Assembly (NCBI RefSeq): GCF_021556475.1 | Contig: NZ_JAKGBZ010000010.1 | Location: 48,056-112,055, forward strand | Direction of reading: 5' to 3' | Length of the DNA: 64,000 nucleotides | Source: Acidiphilium iwatense | GTDB taxonomy: Bacteria > Pseudomonadota > Alphaproteobacteria > Acetobacterales > Acetobacteraceae | In this document: one piece after another, positions 1 through 8,941 of the stretch | Layout of the letters: every line of letters begins with the position of its first letter | Numbering within the stretch: the first letter of the stretch is position 1 | The notes under the pieces: model-generated | Told to the model about the DNA's origin: nothing | Seen by the model: the letters and a program-made list of their open reading frames with translations, nothing else | The model's database searches: none | Position numbers and translations under genes: made by a program

Positions 1-92
1 ATTTCGGTCGCGAACCCGATGCCGATCTCGGCACGTTCACCTGGGAAAAGACCGATCTGGTGCCGGCGCTGAAATCGGCGTTTGGACGGTAA
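1..92 (+). CDS. metK: S-adenosylmethionine synthetase, C-terminal end (partial)
   Basis: The window opens inside this gene. The readable frame starts at base 3, gives 29 residues beginning FGREPDADLGTFTWEKTD, and stops at TAA 90-92. The GxFGR...FTWEKTD tail is the conserved C-terminus of bacterial MetK, which makes S-adenosylmethionine from methionine and ATP. The next gene, trmB, is a SAM-dependent tRNA methyltransferase on the same strand. Only the tail is visible, so active-site residues cannot be checked. Confidence 0.8.
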   Translation, partial: FGREPDADLGTFTWEKTDLVPALKSAFGR

Positions 93-129
93 TGTGCGCG
101 GGGATGGTGGGGCGGCCGCGCACCAACCT

Positions 130-795
130 ATGACTCTCAAACCGCCGCCCGACCGGCTCTATGGTCGGGCGCGCGGACATGCGTTGCGGGCGCGGCAAGC
201 GAACCTCATCGAACATCTGTTGCCCCGCCTGCGCTGGCCCGATGTGCGGTTCGACAATACGCCGCGCGAGATCTGGCTCGAGGTCGGCGCCGGCGGGTTC
301 GAGCACGCGGAGGCGATCGCTGCCACTAACCCCGAGATCGGGCTGATCGCCTGCGAGGTTTTCGAAAACGGCATCGCCTCGCTGCTCTCGCGATTGGCGC
401 CTTCCGGCGAGGTGCGGGAGATTCCCCGCAATCTTCGCGTGTATGACGGCGATGCCAGGCATCTGATCCGCGATTTGCCGGACGGATCGATCGCGAAATT
501 GTTTTTGCTGTTCCCGGACCCATGGCCGAAATCGCGACACGCCAAGCGGCGATTTATCCACCCGGCGACAACCGCCGGAGTTGCACGCGTCATGGCGCTC
601 GGCGGGGAATGGCGGATCGCGAGCGACGACCCGACCTATCAGGAGTGGGTCGACGAAGTCTTTTCTAACCAAAATTCATTTGAACTATCATCGTGTTACG
701 ATATTCGCCCGGGCAACTGGCCTGCCACGCGTTACGAAGCGAAGGCGATAAGGGCAGGACGGCTTCCTCGATACTGGTCGTTCACACGCAAATGA
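130..795 (+). CDS. trmB: tRNA (guanine-N7-)-methyltransferase
   Basis: TrmB methylates guanine 46 in the variable loop of tRNAs using SAM. The 221-residue protein shows the family's SAM-binding EVGAGGFEHA, the LFPDPWPKSRHAKRR block that contacts tRNA, and a C-terminal TRYEAKAIRAGR motif. The frame is open upstream to a TTG at 82 that would overlap metK, but similarity starts near the ATG at 130 (MTLKPPPDRLYGRARGH), so I use that start. It lies 37 bases after metK and is probably co-transcribed with it. Length is normal for the family. Confidence 0.93.
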   Translation: MTLKPPPDRLYGRARGHALRARQANLIEHLLPRLRWPDVRFDNTPREIWLEVGAGGFEHAEAIAATNPEIGLIACEVFENGIASLLSRLAPSGEVREIPRNLRVYDGDARHLIRDLPDGSIAKLFLLFPDPWPKSRHAKRRFIHPATTAGVARVMALGGEWRIASDDPTYQEWVDEVFSNQNSFELSSCYDIRPGNWPATRYEAKAIRAGRLPRYWSFTRK

Positions 796-808
796 CATGA
801 AAAATCGC

Positions 809-845
809 CGGATAAGCTCAATCTGTCATTGACAGCGCCTATCCG
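809..845 (+). terminator. Stem-loop after trmB, possible terminator
   Basis: CGGATA at 809-814 pairs with TATCCG at 840-845, and inside it CTGTC (823-827) pairs with GACAG (831-835) around a three-base loop. It starts 13 bases after the trmB stop. No T-run follows, so it could be a weak terminator or a 3'-end stabiliser. The inner CTGTCA-T-TGACAG could also be read as a protein-binding dyad. Confidence 0.4.
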
Positions 846-965
846 CCGGATGGACAATCGGAAAGTTATCGTGTGCCGGTGGCGCTGCCCAGGCCCTGGA
901 TCAGCCTTGCCAGGATGACGCCGGTGTTAGGTAAATGGCTGCTTACCCACGCGCGTGCCGAAACT

Positions 966-987
966 ATCGGCGGACCGAACCGCCGAT
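966..987 (+). promoter_or_regulatory. Leader hairpin before the first liv-type operon
   Basis: ATCGGCGG (966-973) pairs perfectly with CCGCCGAT (980-987) around a six-base loop, 31 bases before the binding-protein ATG. It precedes a clear Shine-Dalgarno (AGGGGAAGG, 1002-1010). A 5'-UTR stabilising hairpin is the simplest reading; no promoter is evident around it. Confidence 0.3.
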
Positions 988-1018
988 GGAAACATGAACA
1001 GAGGGGAAGGAAATATTC

Positions 1019-2272
1019 ATGAATAATCCGTCGGGTTCGTTCGATCGTCGCAACGTACTCAAGGCCGGCGCCGCTGTCGGTGTCGCCGGGCTGCTCGCCA
1101 CGCCGAAACCCACATGGGCGGCCAGCGAAAAGCCGATCAAGATCGGTATGATCGATCCGATCACCAGCATTTTCGCAGCACTCGGCCATAGCGAGATCAA
1201 GGGCGCGAAATTCGCCGAGGCAGAGATCAACAAGAAGGGCGGCATCATGGGCCGGCCTCTGCAGCTTATCGTCGAGGATGGCGCGGGCAGCCCCGGAACC
1301 AGCATCGATAAGGCCGCGCGTCTGGTGTCGCGTGACAAGATCGACTTCCTGATCGGCGCGGTGAATTCCGCATCGGCGCTGGCGCTCAGCCAATTCGCCA
1401 ACAAGCACAACCTTCTCTATGTCTGCACCGGCGGTCACGTCGACAGCCTGACCGGCAAGGATTGCCACTGGAACACGTTCCGCACCTGCTCGACCACATG
1501 GATGCTGACGGCGGGCGACTTCGAGACCTTGTTCAAGAAATTCGGCAAGACCTGGTACTTCATCACCACCGACTACGCGTTCGGCCATGCCGAGCAGGCC
1601 GACTACATCACCCAGCTCAAGAAGGCGGGCGGCAAGGTCGTCGGCGGCGCCCTGGCACCGGTCGGCACCACCGATTTTTCCTCCTATCTGATCGACGTGA
1701 AAGCGAAGAAACCGAAGGTGCTCTGCTTGCTGCTCGCCGGCGACGATCAGGTGAACTGCATGAAGCAGATCTCCCAGTTCGGCATCGACAAGGAAATCGC
1801 GGTCGGCGGCGCGCTGATCGAGCTCGAGGAATTGCAGGCATTGCCGCAGGCAGCACTCTATGGCTGGTGGACCATGGAGTGGTACTGGAAACAGCCGAAA
1901 ACCCCGCATGTCGCGGAATTCGTCAAGGCCTATCTGGCTAAATATCCAGGCCAATACCCGACCGCCAGATCCTGGTTCGGCTATGCCTCGGTCTACGCGA
2001 TCAAGCTTGCGGTCGAGCGCGCGAAATCGATCGAAACGCTGAAAGTCGTCAAGGCGATGGAGGGGCTGGTTCTGCCGCCCGAAATCGCGTTGCAGCCCGG
2101 CACGCCGGCCTATCGCGCCGAGGATCATCAATTGATGCTCAGCATGTTCCCCGGCCATGCGATCCAGACCGGAAAATATCCGAATCTGTTCGAGGTCTCG
2201 GCGATCGTGCCCGGCGCCCAACTCGCTTTGCCCCCGGCGGAGACCGGCTGCAAAATCAAATACCCGGCTTGA
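1019..2272 (+). CDS. ABC transporter substrate-binding protein, branched-chain amino acid type (Tat-exported)
   Basis: This periplasmic receptor of a HAAT-family importer has 417 residues. It begins with a Tat signal (SFDRRNVLKAG, then a hydrophobic stretch to about residue 34), implying export already folded. The mature part is a Peripla_BP_6 fold (IKIGMIDPIT at the start, GGIMGRPLQLIVEDGAG near residue 80). A strong ribosome site, AGGGGAAGG, supports the ATG at 1019. It is the first of five genes (receptor, two permeases, two ATPases). Ligand is unknown: this clade includes receptors for branched-chain amino acids, amides, urea and aromatic acids. The paralogue at 22726 is quite different and has no Tat motif. 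Confidence 0.88.
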   Translation: MNNPSGSFDRRNVLKAGAAVGVAGLLATPKPTWAASEKPIKIGMIDPITSIFAALGHSEIKGAKFAEAEINKKGGIMGRPLQLIVEDGAGSPGTSIDKAARLVSRDKIDFLIGAVNSASALALSQFANKHNLLYVCTGGHVDSLTGKDCHWNTFRTCSTTWMLTAGDFETLFKKFGKTWYFITTDYAFGHAEQADYITQLKKAGGKVVGGALAPVGTTDFSSYLIDVKAKKPKVLCLLLAGDDQVNCMKQISQFGIDKEIAVGGALIELEELQALPQAALYGWWTMEWYWKQPKTPHVAEFVKAYLAKYPGQYPTARSWFGYASVYAIKLAVERAKSIETLKVVKAMEGLVLPPEIALQPGTPAYRAEDHQLMLSMFPGHAIQTGKYPNLFEVSAIVPGAQLALPPAETGCKIKYPA

Positions 2273-2299
2273 TCGGGTACTACTCGGCGTGAAGGACGG

Positions 2300-2323
2300 C
2301 GGCCCCGGCTGGTTCCGGGGCCG
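2300..2323 (+). promoter_or_regulatory. Intercistronic hairpin between receptor and permease genes
   Basis: CGGCCCCGG (2300-2308) pairs exactly with CCGGGGCCG (2315-2323), loop CTGGTT. It lies 28 bases after the receptor stop and 22 before the permease ATG. Such GC-rich hairpins after binding-protein genes commonly protect the 3' end of that cistron so the receptor is made in excess. No T-run follows, so full termination is unlikely. Confidence 0.45.
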
Positions 2324-2345
2324 TATGCCACCTTGGGAAGAGGTC

Positions 2346-3218
2346 ATGGGTCTCATTCTGCTGTTCAACGCATTCAACGGGCTGATTCAAGGCGCGTTCT
2401 ACGCGTTGATGGCGCTCGGGCTCGCATTGATTCTCGGCCTGAACAACACGATCAATTTCGCTCAGGGCGCATTCATGGCGCTTGCGGCGTATTTTGCGTT
2501 CACCCTGGTGCCTTATACAGGGTTCTGGGGTGCGCTGATCGCGGCGCCGCTACTCGCGGGGGTAATCGGCTTCGCGGTCGAGACGGTTCTGGTGCGCCGC
2601 CTCTACAGCCGCAAAGATCCGATCTATACGCTGCTGCTCACCTTCGGCCTCGCGCTGATCATCCAGGATATGATCCGCACGATCTGGGGCGCGCAGGGCA
2701 AGCCGCTGGCGATTCCGGGATTTCTCAATCATCCTCTAAGTAACACATATTTCTTCCTTACCGGCTATCGGTTGTTCGTCGTCGCGGTGGCGTTGATCGG
2801 CACGGGCGCATTGTTCGCGGTCCTGCGCTTCACCCGCATCGGCATCCGCATCCGCGCCGGCAATGCCGATCTTGAAACGATTTCAGCCCTTGGCGTGAAC
2901 ATATATCTGCTGCGCACGGCGAATTTCATCATCGGCATCGTCTTCGCCGGCGTCGCCGGGATTCTTGCCGCCGGTCAGCTTGGATTGAACCCCACCATGG
3001 GCGATGCGCTGATCATGCCGGCCTTCGTCGCGATCGTTGTCGGCGGCGTGGGTTCGCTGGTCGGCTCTCTCCTCGGCGGGCTGATCATCGGCCTCGCCTC
3101 CGGCATCACCACGGCGTTCTTCCCGGCGGCGAGCGAGGTGGTGATCTACGTCATCATGGGCATCATGCTGGTGGTGCGGCCGCGCGGCCTGCTCGGGCAG
3201 GAGGGGCTGTTCGAATGA
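2346..3218 (+). CDS. Branched-chain amino acid-type ABC permease (LivH family)
   Basis: Inner-membrane permease of the importer, 290 residues and almost entirely hydrophobic, with about eight membrane helices. The LivH signature GLIQGAFYALMALGLALI...NTINFAQGAFM is at the N-terminus, and the EAA-like loop (GVNIYLLRTANFIIGIVFAG) is in the second half. The frame is open further upstream, but the ATG at 2346 is chosen because GGGAAGAGG lies just before it and LivH proteins start here. It overlaps the next permease by four bases (ATGA at 3215), implying coupled translation. Confidence 0.88.
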   Translation: MGLILLFNAFNGLIQGAFYALMALGLALILGLNNTINFAQGAFMALAAYFAFTLVPYTGFWGALIAAPLLAGVIGFAVETVLVRRLYSRKDPIYTLLLTFGLALIIQDMIRTIWGAQGKPLAIPGFLNHPLSNTYFFLTGYRLFVVAVALIGTGALFAVLRFTRIGIRIRAGNADLETISALGVNIYLLRTANFIIGIVFAGVAGILAAGQLGLNPTMGDALIMPAFVAIVVGGVGSLVGSLLGGLIIGLASGITTAFFPAASEVVIYVIMGIMLVVRPRGLLGQEGLFE

Positions 3219-4213
3219 CCATGGAAATCGCAAGCGCCCGTACCGCTGTCGCGAAACCGCCTGCGCCAGGCTTGATATCGCGCCGCGTCCTCGGCAATGT
3301 CGCTCTCGGTCTGGTTTTGCTCGCCGTGCCGTTTTGGCTGCCGCTGGTCGGGGGGTACACCGATCTCGCCTCGCGCGTGCTGATCTATGCACTCGCGGCC
3401 ATGGGGCTGAACCTGCTGCTCGGCTTCACCGGCGGCTTGTCGTTCGGCCACGCGGCCTATTTCGGCCTCGGGGCCTATGGCGTCGGGCTGATGCTGAAAT
3501 ACGAAACCCACAGCATTCTCCTCGCCCTTCTGGTCGGCACCCTGGTTGGCGGCATCGCGGCCACGCTGCTTGGCCCGATCGCGGTGCGCCGGCGCGGCAT
3601 CTATTTTGCGATGATCACCATCGCCATCGGCCAGATGTTCTACTTCCTGGCGGTACGCTGGAATTCGCTGACCGGCGGCGAGGATGGCCTGACCGGATTT
3701 TCGCGCCATCCTATCAAGCTTCCGGGCCTGACCGTGCCGATGGGGTCGGTCGGTTTCTTCTACCTCGTGCTGGTCTGCTTCGGAGCCTGCGCGCTGCTGT
3801 TGTGGACTGTGCTGAATTCACCTCTTGGCCATACGTTCGTCGGAATCAGGGAAAATTATAAGCGGCTGATCTTTCTCGGCGTGAGGACCAAGCGATATCT
3901 GGCGATTTCCTTCGCGATTTCCGGGTTCGTGGTGGCGCTGGCCGGCGGGCTGAACGCGCTGCTCGACAATTTCACGTCGCCGAACACACTGAACTACACG
4001 TTGTCGGGCGATTTTCTGATCATCGCGGTGCTTGGCGGGATGCGCAATTTCTGGGGACCGTTGGCCGGCGCCGTCATCTTCATTCTGGTCCGCGATTATG
4101 TCAGTTCGATCACCGATAACTGGATGACGGTGATCGGCCTCATCTTCGTCCTTTCGGTGCTCTTTTTTCCGCTCGGCATTCTCGGCTTCTTCAACCGGAA
4201 ATCCGCGTCATGA
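3215..4213 (+). CDS. Branched-chain amino acid-type ABC permease (LivM family)
   Basis: Second permease subunit, 332 residues. After a charged N-terminal stretch of about 25 residues, helices follow with the LivM motif GLNLLLGFTGGLSFGHAAYFGLGAYGVG. Later come GIYFAMITIAIGQMFYF and the coupling region FVGIRENYKRLIFLGV. It overlaps the upstream permease and the downstream ATPase by four bases each, so the set is tightly coupled. It would pair with the LivH-type subunit as a heterodimeric channel. Confidence 0.88.
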   Translation: MTMEIASARTAVAKPPAPGLISRRVLGNVALGLVLLAVPFWLPLVGGYTDLASRVLIYALAAMGLNLLLGFTGGLSFGHAAYFGLGAYGVGLMLKYETHSILLALLVGTLVGGIAATLLGPIAVRRRGIYFAMITIAIGQMFYFLAVRWNSLTGGEDGLTGFSRHPIKLPGLTVPMGSVGFFYLVLVCFGACALLLWTVLNSPLGHTFVGIRENYKRLIFLGVRTKRYLAISFAISGFVVALAGGLNALLDNFTSPNTLNYTLSGDFLIIAVLGGMRNFWGPLAGAVIFILVRDYVSSITDNWMTVIGLIFVLSVLFFPLGILGFFNRKSAS

Positions 4214-4974
4214 GTTTCCTCGTCCTCGACTCGGTCGGTCGCCGATTCGGTGCGTTGCGCGCACTGTCGGATATTTCGCTCAGCGTCGAGTCCGGCGAAT
4301 TGCGTGCGATCATCGGGCCGAACGGCGCGGGCAAGACCACGTTGTTCAACCTGATCAGCGGCTTTTTCCCGCCCACCGAAGGTAATATCACCTTCGAGGG
4401 TGCGCCGATCACTGCGGTCAATCCGACCGAACTGGTCCATCGCGGTATCATCCGCACCTTCCAGATCACCGAGATTTTTCTGTCGCTTACCGTCTATGAG
4501 AATCTGCGCATCGCGGTCGAAACCGCGATGGGCCTCAATCTGCGCCCGTGGATTTCCCGTGCGCAACGCGCGGCGGTGGCGGAGCGCATCGCGGAACTGG
4601 CCGCCATCGTCAGGATTGAGTCAAAGCTTCATCGTGTGGCGGGCGAATTGTCGCATGGCGATCAGCGTGTGGTGGAAATCGGCATCGTGCTGGCCAAATC
4701 ACCGAAACTTCTGCTGCTCGACGAGCCGACGGCGGGCATGGGTGACGAGGAAACCCGCCACATGACCGATCTGATCCGCCGGCTGAACAAGGAACAGCAC
4801 ATCACCATGCTGTTCGTCGAACACGACATGGCGATCGTCTTCGGTATCGCCGATCGGATCACCGTGCTCGATAACGGAAAAATGCTCGCCGAGGGCAATG
4901 CGGCCGAAATCGCCGCCAATCCGCGCGTGCAATCGGCCTATCTTGGCGATGCAGGTTTGGGGAACGCCGCATGA
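4210..4974 (+). CDS. ABC transporter ATP-binding protein (LivG family)
   Basis: Cytoplasmic ATPase, 254 residues. Walker A is GPNGAGKT near residue 37, the signature is LSHGDQRVVEIG (HG replaces the usual SGG, common in LivG), and Walker B is LLLLDEPTAGM with the following E, then an H-loop FVEHDM. The C-terminal tail (GNAAEIAANPRVQSAYLG) is the BCA_ABC_TP_C extension typical of LivG. It starts with ATGA overlapping the permease stop. Confidence 0.9.
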   Translation: MSFLVLDSVGRRFGALRALSDISLSVESGELRAIIGPNGAGKTTLFNLISGFFPPTEGNITFEGAPITAVNPTELVHRGIIRTFQITEIFLSLTVYENLRIAVETAMGLNLRPWISRAQRAAVAERIAELAAIVRIESKLHRVAGELSHGDQRVVEIGIVLAKSPKLLLLDEPTAGMGDEETRHMTDLIRRLNKEQHITMLFVEHDMAIVFGIADRITVLDNGKMLAEGNAAEIAANPRVQSAYLGDAGLGNAA

Positions 4975-5678
4975 GCGCCGTGTTGCAGGCCGAGGGGCTA
5001 CAGACCTATTACGGAAAAAGCCACATCCTGCATGGAGTTTCGCTCACCGTGGGGCAGGGCGAGCTGATCGCGTTGCTGGGCCGCAACGGCGCGGGCAAGA
5101 CCACCACCATGCGCAGCATCATGGGCTTGACCGCGCCGCGTGAAGGCATGGTGCGCCTGTTTGGCCGGGACACCACGGGTATCGCGCCCTATCGCGTCGC
5201 CGGCATGGGGGTCGGGTATGTGCCTGAAGGCCGCAAGATTTTCGGCCACCTCACGGTTCACGAAAATCTGCTGGTTCCGCCGCAAACCAAGGGGCCATGG
5301 ACCATCCCGGCGGTCTATCAACTGTTCCCCCGTCTCGAAGAACGCCGCACCAGCAAGGGCGGCCGGTTGTCCGGCGGCGAACAGGAAATGCTGTCGATCG
5401 CGCGCGCCCTGTTGCTGAACCCGAAATTCCTGATTCTCGACGAACCCTCCCAGGGCCTGGCTCCGGTTATCGTGCAGGAGGTGATGCTCACCGTCGGGCG
5501 GATGAAAAGCGAAGGCATGTCGATCCTTCTGGTCGAGCAGAACGCGTTCCTCGCGTTGAAACTCGCGGACCGGGCTTATGTGCTGTCGGACGGCGAGGTC
5601 GTCTATGACGGCTCTGCCGCCGAACTCGCCGCCGACACCACGCGCATGGAAAATCTCGCGGGGGTCAGCCACATTTAA
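4971..5678 (+). CDS. ABC transporter ATP-binding protein (LivF family)
   Basis: Second ATPase of the importer, 235 residues. Walker A GRNGAGKTT, signature LSGGEQEMLSIARALL, Walker B FLILDEPSQGLAP and H-region LVEQNAFLAL match LivF. The motif VGYVPEGRKIFGHLTVHENL is the family's Q-loop region. It overlaps the LivG gene by four bases and ends the five-gene transporter set; an MFS gene follows 48 bases later. Confidence 0.9.
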   Translation: MSAVLQAEGLQTYYGKSHILHGVSLTVGQGELIALLGRNGAGKTTTMRSIMGLTAPREGMVRLFGRDTTGIAPYRVAGMGVGYVPEGRKIFGHLTVHENLLVPPQTKGPWTIPAVYQLFPRLEERRTSKGGRLSGGEQEMLSIARALLLNPKFLILDEPSQGLAPVIVQEVMLTVGRMKSEGMSILLVEQNAFLALKLADRAYVLSDGEVVYDGSAAELAADTTRMENLAGVSHI

Positions 5679-5726
5679 GCCGGATTGGCGGATCGTCGCG
5701 ACTGATCTAGTGATGGCGGAAACGTC

Positions 5727-6923
5727 ATGAGGTCTGCCATGCCCTCCGCGATCATCCAAACCGAACCAACCGCATCCAATCTGGACGCGGCGAAGGTGAT
5801 GATTGCCGGCGTGGCCAGCATGATCCTCACGGTGGGGCTCGCGCGCTTCCTCTACACGCCGCTTCTGCCGGTCATGCAGGCGCAAGCCCATCTCTCCACC
5901 GTCGCGGGCGGCTGGCTCGCGACCATCAACTACGCGGGCTACATGACGGGTACGCTGCTCGCGGCCTCGGTCGGCGGTCTGCGCACGAAGTTCCACCTTT
6001 ATCGTGCGCTGCTCCTGGTTGCCCTGGTCGGCACCGCCGGCATGGGTCTGACCACGAATTTGGCCCTCTGGGCAGTGCTGCGCTTCATCGCGGGGATGTC
6101 CAGCGTTGCCGGGCTTCTGCTCGGCTCCGGCCTCGTACTCAACTGGCTGCTGCGCCACGGGCGGCGACTAGAACTCGGCGTGCATTTCGGTGGTGTCGGG
6201 CTTGGCATCGCGGTTTCCGGCCTGCTCGCGATCGCGATGGCCGGATGGCTCGACTGGGCGGATCAATGGCTGGTCGCCGGTGCGTTCGGCGTGCTGTTTC
6301 TCATTCCTGCCTGGGTCTGGCTGCCTGCGCCGCCCGCGCATGACGGCATTCACCGCCCGGCAATGGTCGATCGGCCGCCGTCCCATCGCTGGATGACCCT
6401 GTTCACCCTGGCCTATTTTTGCGCGGGGGTGGGGTATGTGGTCAGCGCGACCTTCATCGTCGCGATTGCCGCGCATCAGCCGCAACTGCGCGGTTTCGGC
6501 AATCTCGTCTGGGTCGTCGTCGGCTTGGCGGCGATGCCGTCCTGTCCGCTCTGGGACCGCATGGCGCGGCGCACCGGCGATATTCCGGCGCTGCTCGCGG
6601 CATTCGCGATGCTGATCGTCGCGATCATGCTGTCGGCCACCAACAAGGGTCTCGCCGCTTCGATGGTGAGCGCCGCGCTCTATGGCGCCTCGTTCAACGG
6701 CATCACCAGCATGACGCTGAGCATCATCGGCCGGCTCTATCCGAGCAATCCGGCAAAGGCGATGGCGCGGCTGACCATCAGCTTCGGTGCGGCGCAGATC
6801 ATCGCTCCCGCCGTCTCGGGCTATATCGCGGCATTCACCGGCAGCTATCGCGGCGCCCTGTTCATGGCCGCCGCGACCATGGCCGCGGGGATGGTATTTC
6901 TCGCAGCGATACGCCGAGAGTAG
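5727..6923 (+). CDS. MFS transporter, YbfB/YjiJ family
   Basis: Twelve-helix major facilitator protein, 398 residues. The first helix carries VGLARFLYTPLLPVM, the hallmark of the YbfB/YjiJ group, followed by GGWLATINYAGYMTG and the conserved GGVGLGIAVSG in helix 5. Substrates of this group are poorly known. A second in-frame ATG lies at 5739. It is 48 bases downstream of the liv-type ATPase on the same strand and may be the last gene of that operon. Its TAG stop is the first part of a perfect 13-bp hairpin. Confidence 0.85.
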   Translation: MRSAMPSAIIQTEPTASNLDAAKVMIAGVASMILTVGLARFLYTPLLPVMQAQAHLSTVAGGWLATINYAGYMTGTLLAASVGGLRTKFHLYRALLLVALVGTAGMGLTTNLALWAVLRFIAGMSSVAGLLLGSGLVLNWLLRHGRRLELGVHFGGVGLGIAVSGLLAIAMAGWLDWADQWLVAGAFGVLFLIPAWVWLPAPPAHDGIHRPAMVDRPPSHRWMTLFTLAYFCAGVGYVVSATFIVAIAAHQPQLRGFGNLVWVVVGLAAMPSCPLWDRMARRTGDIPALLAAFAMLIVAIMLSATNKGLAASMVSAALYGASFNGITSMTLSIIGRLYPSNPAKAMARLTISFGAAQIIAPAVSGYIAAFTGSYRGALFMAAATMAAGMVFLAAIRRE

Positions 6924-6954
6924 TGCGTGATCGGTTCAAGTCGATCACGCACTA
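6921..6954. terminator. Perfect 13-bp hairpin on the MFS stop codon
   Basis: TAGTGCGTGATCG (6921-6933) and CGATCACGCACTA (6942-6954) are exact complements with an eight-base loop. The left arm includes the TAG stop of the MFS gene. It probably ends the liv/MFS transcript. The arms begin and end in TA, like the other palindromes in this window. Confidence 0.65.
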
Positions 6955-6970
6955 CTCATATATTTTGGGC

Positions 6971-7030
6971 GAGCAAGTTGGCCGGTTCTGGTTGAACCAT
7001 TCCGTTCAACCAGAACCGGCCAACTTGCTC
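6971..7030. terminator. 27-bp perfect inverted repeat between convergent genes
   Basis: The 27 bases at 6971-6997 (starting GAGCAAGTTGG) are exactly complementary to 7004-7030, with a six-base loop CATTCC. The right edge touches the stop codon of ilvD (7030-7032, minus strand). Position between convergent genes fits a bidirectional terminator, but 27 uninterrupted pairs is much longer than usual and the ends (GAGCA...TGCTC) recur in hairpins at 9148 and 9218, so it may be a mobile or repetitive palindrome. Confidence 0.7.
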
Positions 7031-8883
7031 TAACGCGCCCGCTGCACCTGCTTCACGTCGCGCACCGCCCCGTTTGCCGCACTCGTGGTCAGTGCCGCGT
7101 AGGCTTGCAGGGCGGGCGAGACCATGCGGTCGCGTGCGGCCGGCTGCCACGCCTGCGTGCCTTTCGCGTCCATCGCCGCGCGCCGTTCCGTCAGGGTTGC
7201 ATCGTCTAACAAAACATCGATTTTGCGTGCGGGAATATCGATCGCGATGATGTCGCCGTCCTCGATCAGGCCGATCGCGCCGCCCTCGGCGGCTTCCGGC
7301 GAGATATGACCGATCGAAAGCCCCGACGTGCCGCCGGAAAACCGTCCGTCGGTGATCAGCGCGCAGGCTTTGCCAAGGCCCTTCGATTTCAGATAGCTCG
7401 TCGGATACAGCATCTCCTGCATTCCCGGCCCGCCCTTCGGCCCTTCATAGCGGATCACCACCACATCGCCGGGCTTGACCGCATCGCCGAGAATCCCCGC
7501 CACCGCATCGTCCTGGCTTTCGAAAATCCGGGCCGGGCCCTTGAAATTCAGGTTCGCGGCATCGACGCCGGCGGTCTTCACGATCGCCCCGTCAAGCGCG
7601 ATATTGCCATACAGAACCGCAAGTCCGCCATCCTTGCTGAAGGCGTGTTCGGCGTCGCGAATGACGCCATGTTGCCGATCGAGATCGAGGCTCTCGTAGC
7701 GCCGGTCCTGGCTGAACGCCTGGGTCGTACGCACGCCGCCTGGCGCCGCGCTGTAAAGCGTTTTCGCCTGCTCGCGGCCTTGGACCACGTCCCATCGATC
7801 GATCGCTTCGCCCAGGGTCTTTTCATGCACCGTCGCGCAGCCGCGGTGGATCAGCCCGGCGCGATCGAGTGCGCCGAGAATCCCTATGATCCCACCCGCG
7901 CGATGCACATCCTCCATATGGACATCCGCTACTGAAGGCGAAACCTTGCACAAATTCGGCACCCGGCGCGACAGACGGTCGATGTCCTTCATGGTGAAAT
8001 CGAGTTCCGCCTCGCGTGCGGCGGCTAGCAGATGCAGCACCGTGTTGGTCGAACCGCCCATCGCGATGTCGAGCGACATGGCGTTTTCGAAGGCGGCGAA
8101 ACTGGCGATGGCGCGCGGCAGCACCGAGGCGTCGTCCTGCTCGTAATGGCGCCGCGCGAGATCGACGATCTGCCAGCCGGCTTCGACGAAAAGTTTCCGC
8201 CGATCGGCATGGGTGGCGAGCAGCGAGCCGTTGCCGGGCAGCGCCAGACCCAAAGCCTCGGTCAGGCAGTTCATCGAATTGGCGGTGAACATGCCCGAGC
8301 ACGATCCGCAGGTGGGGCAGGCGGAGCGTTCCATCACCGCCGCCTGTTCGTCGGTCTGGGTCGGGTCGGCGGCGGCGACCATGGCGGTGATCAGATCGAC
8401 CGCCTGGGTCTTCCCGCCGGCGACGTATTTGCCCGCTTCCATCGGGCCGCCGGAGACGAAAATCGCCGGAATGTTCAGGCGCAGCGCCGCCATCAGCATC
8501 CCCGGCGTGATCTTGTCGCAGTTGGAAATGCAGACCAGCGCATCGGCGCAATGGGCGTTGACCATGTATTCGACGGAATCGGCGATCAACTCGCGCGAGG
8601 GCAGCGAATACAGCATGCCGCCGTGGCCCATGGCGATGCCGTCATCCACCGCGATCGTGTTGAACTCCTTGGCCACCCCGCCCGCCGCCTCGATCTCGCG
8701 CGCGACCAATTGCCCGAGATCCTTCAGATGCACATGGCCGGGCACGAACTGGGTGAAGGAATTGGCGATGGCGATGATCGGCTTGCCGAAATCTCCATCG
8801 CCCATGCCGGTCGCGCGCCACAATGCGCGGGCGCCGGCCATGTTGCGGCCATGGGTGGAAGTACGGGAACGATATTGTGGCAT
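7030..8883 (-). CDS. ilvD: Dihydroxy-acid dehydratase
   Basis: IlvD removes water from 2,3-dihydroxy acids in valine, leucine and isoleucine (and pantothenate precursor) synthesis, using an iron-sulfur cluster. The 617-residue length matches the E. coli-type enzyme. Cluster ligands appear at Cys122 (SNCDK) and Cys195 (CPTCGSC, residues 189-195), and the metal-binding [12 protein letters not shown] is near residue 80. The ATG at 8883 gives the family N-terminus [20 protein letters not shown] small ribbon-helix-helix gene lies 58 bases upstream on the same strand. Confidence 0.96.
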   Translation of the reverse strand: MPQYRSRTSTHGRNMAGARALWRATGMGDGDFGKPIIAIANSFTQFVPGHVHLKDLGQLVAREIEAAGGVAKEFNTIAVDDGIAMGHGGMLYSLPSRELIADSVEYMVNAHCADALVCISNCDKITPGMLMAALRLNIPAIFVSGGPMEAGKYVAGGKTQAVDLITAMVAAADPTQTDEQAAVMERSACPTCGSCSGMFTANSMNCLTEALGLALPGNGSLLATHADRRKLFVEAGWQIVDLARRHYEQDDASVLPRAIASFAAFENAMSLDIAMGGSTNTVLHLLAAAREAELDFTMKDIDRLSRRVPNLCKVSPSVADVHMEDVHRAGGIIGILGALDRAGLIHRGCATVHEKTLGEAIDRWDVVQGREQAKTLYSAAPGGVRTTQAFSQDRRYESLDLDRQHGVIRDAEHAFSKDGGLAVLYGNIALDGAIVKTAGVDAANLNFKGPARIFESQDDAVAGILGDAVKPGDVVVIRYEGPKGGPGMQEMLYPTSYLKSKGLGKACALITDGRFSGGTSGLSIGHISPEAAEGGAIGLIEDGDIIAIDIPARKIDVLLDDATLTERRAAMDAKGTQAWQPAARDRMVSPALQAYAALTTSAANGAVRDVKQVQRAR

Positions 8884-8941
8884 TTTTCGAGTTTCCGGTC
8901 GAATATTTCAATTTTCTTATAGTCTGGCGTTCTCTGCTCCG

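Noticed and set aside
2261..2279. The TACCCG...CGGGTA hairpin over the receptor stop codon as a terminator
   Set aside because: Six pairs with no T-run, and the permease genes follow closely, so it is unlikely to stop transcription.
866..2377. A 503-codon open frame on the minus strand opposite the first receptor gene
   Set aside because: It mirrors a strongly recognisable binding protein on the plus strand; such long antisense frames are common in high-GC DNA and its translation shows no family features. The same holds for the long antisense frames opposite hpnN, putA, ptsP and others.
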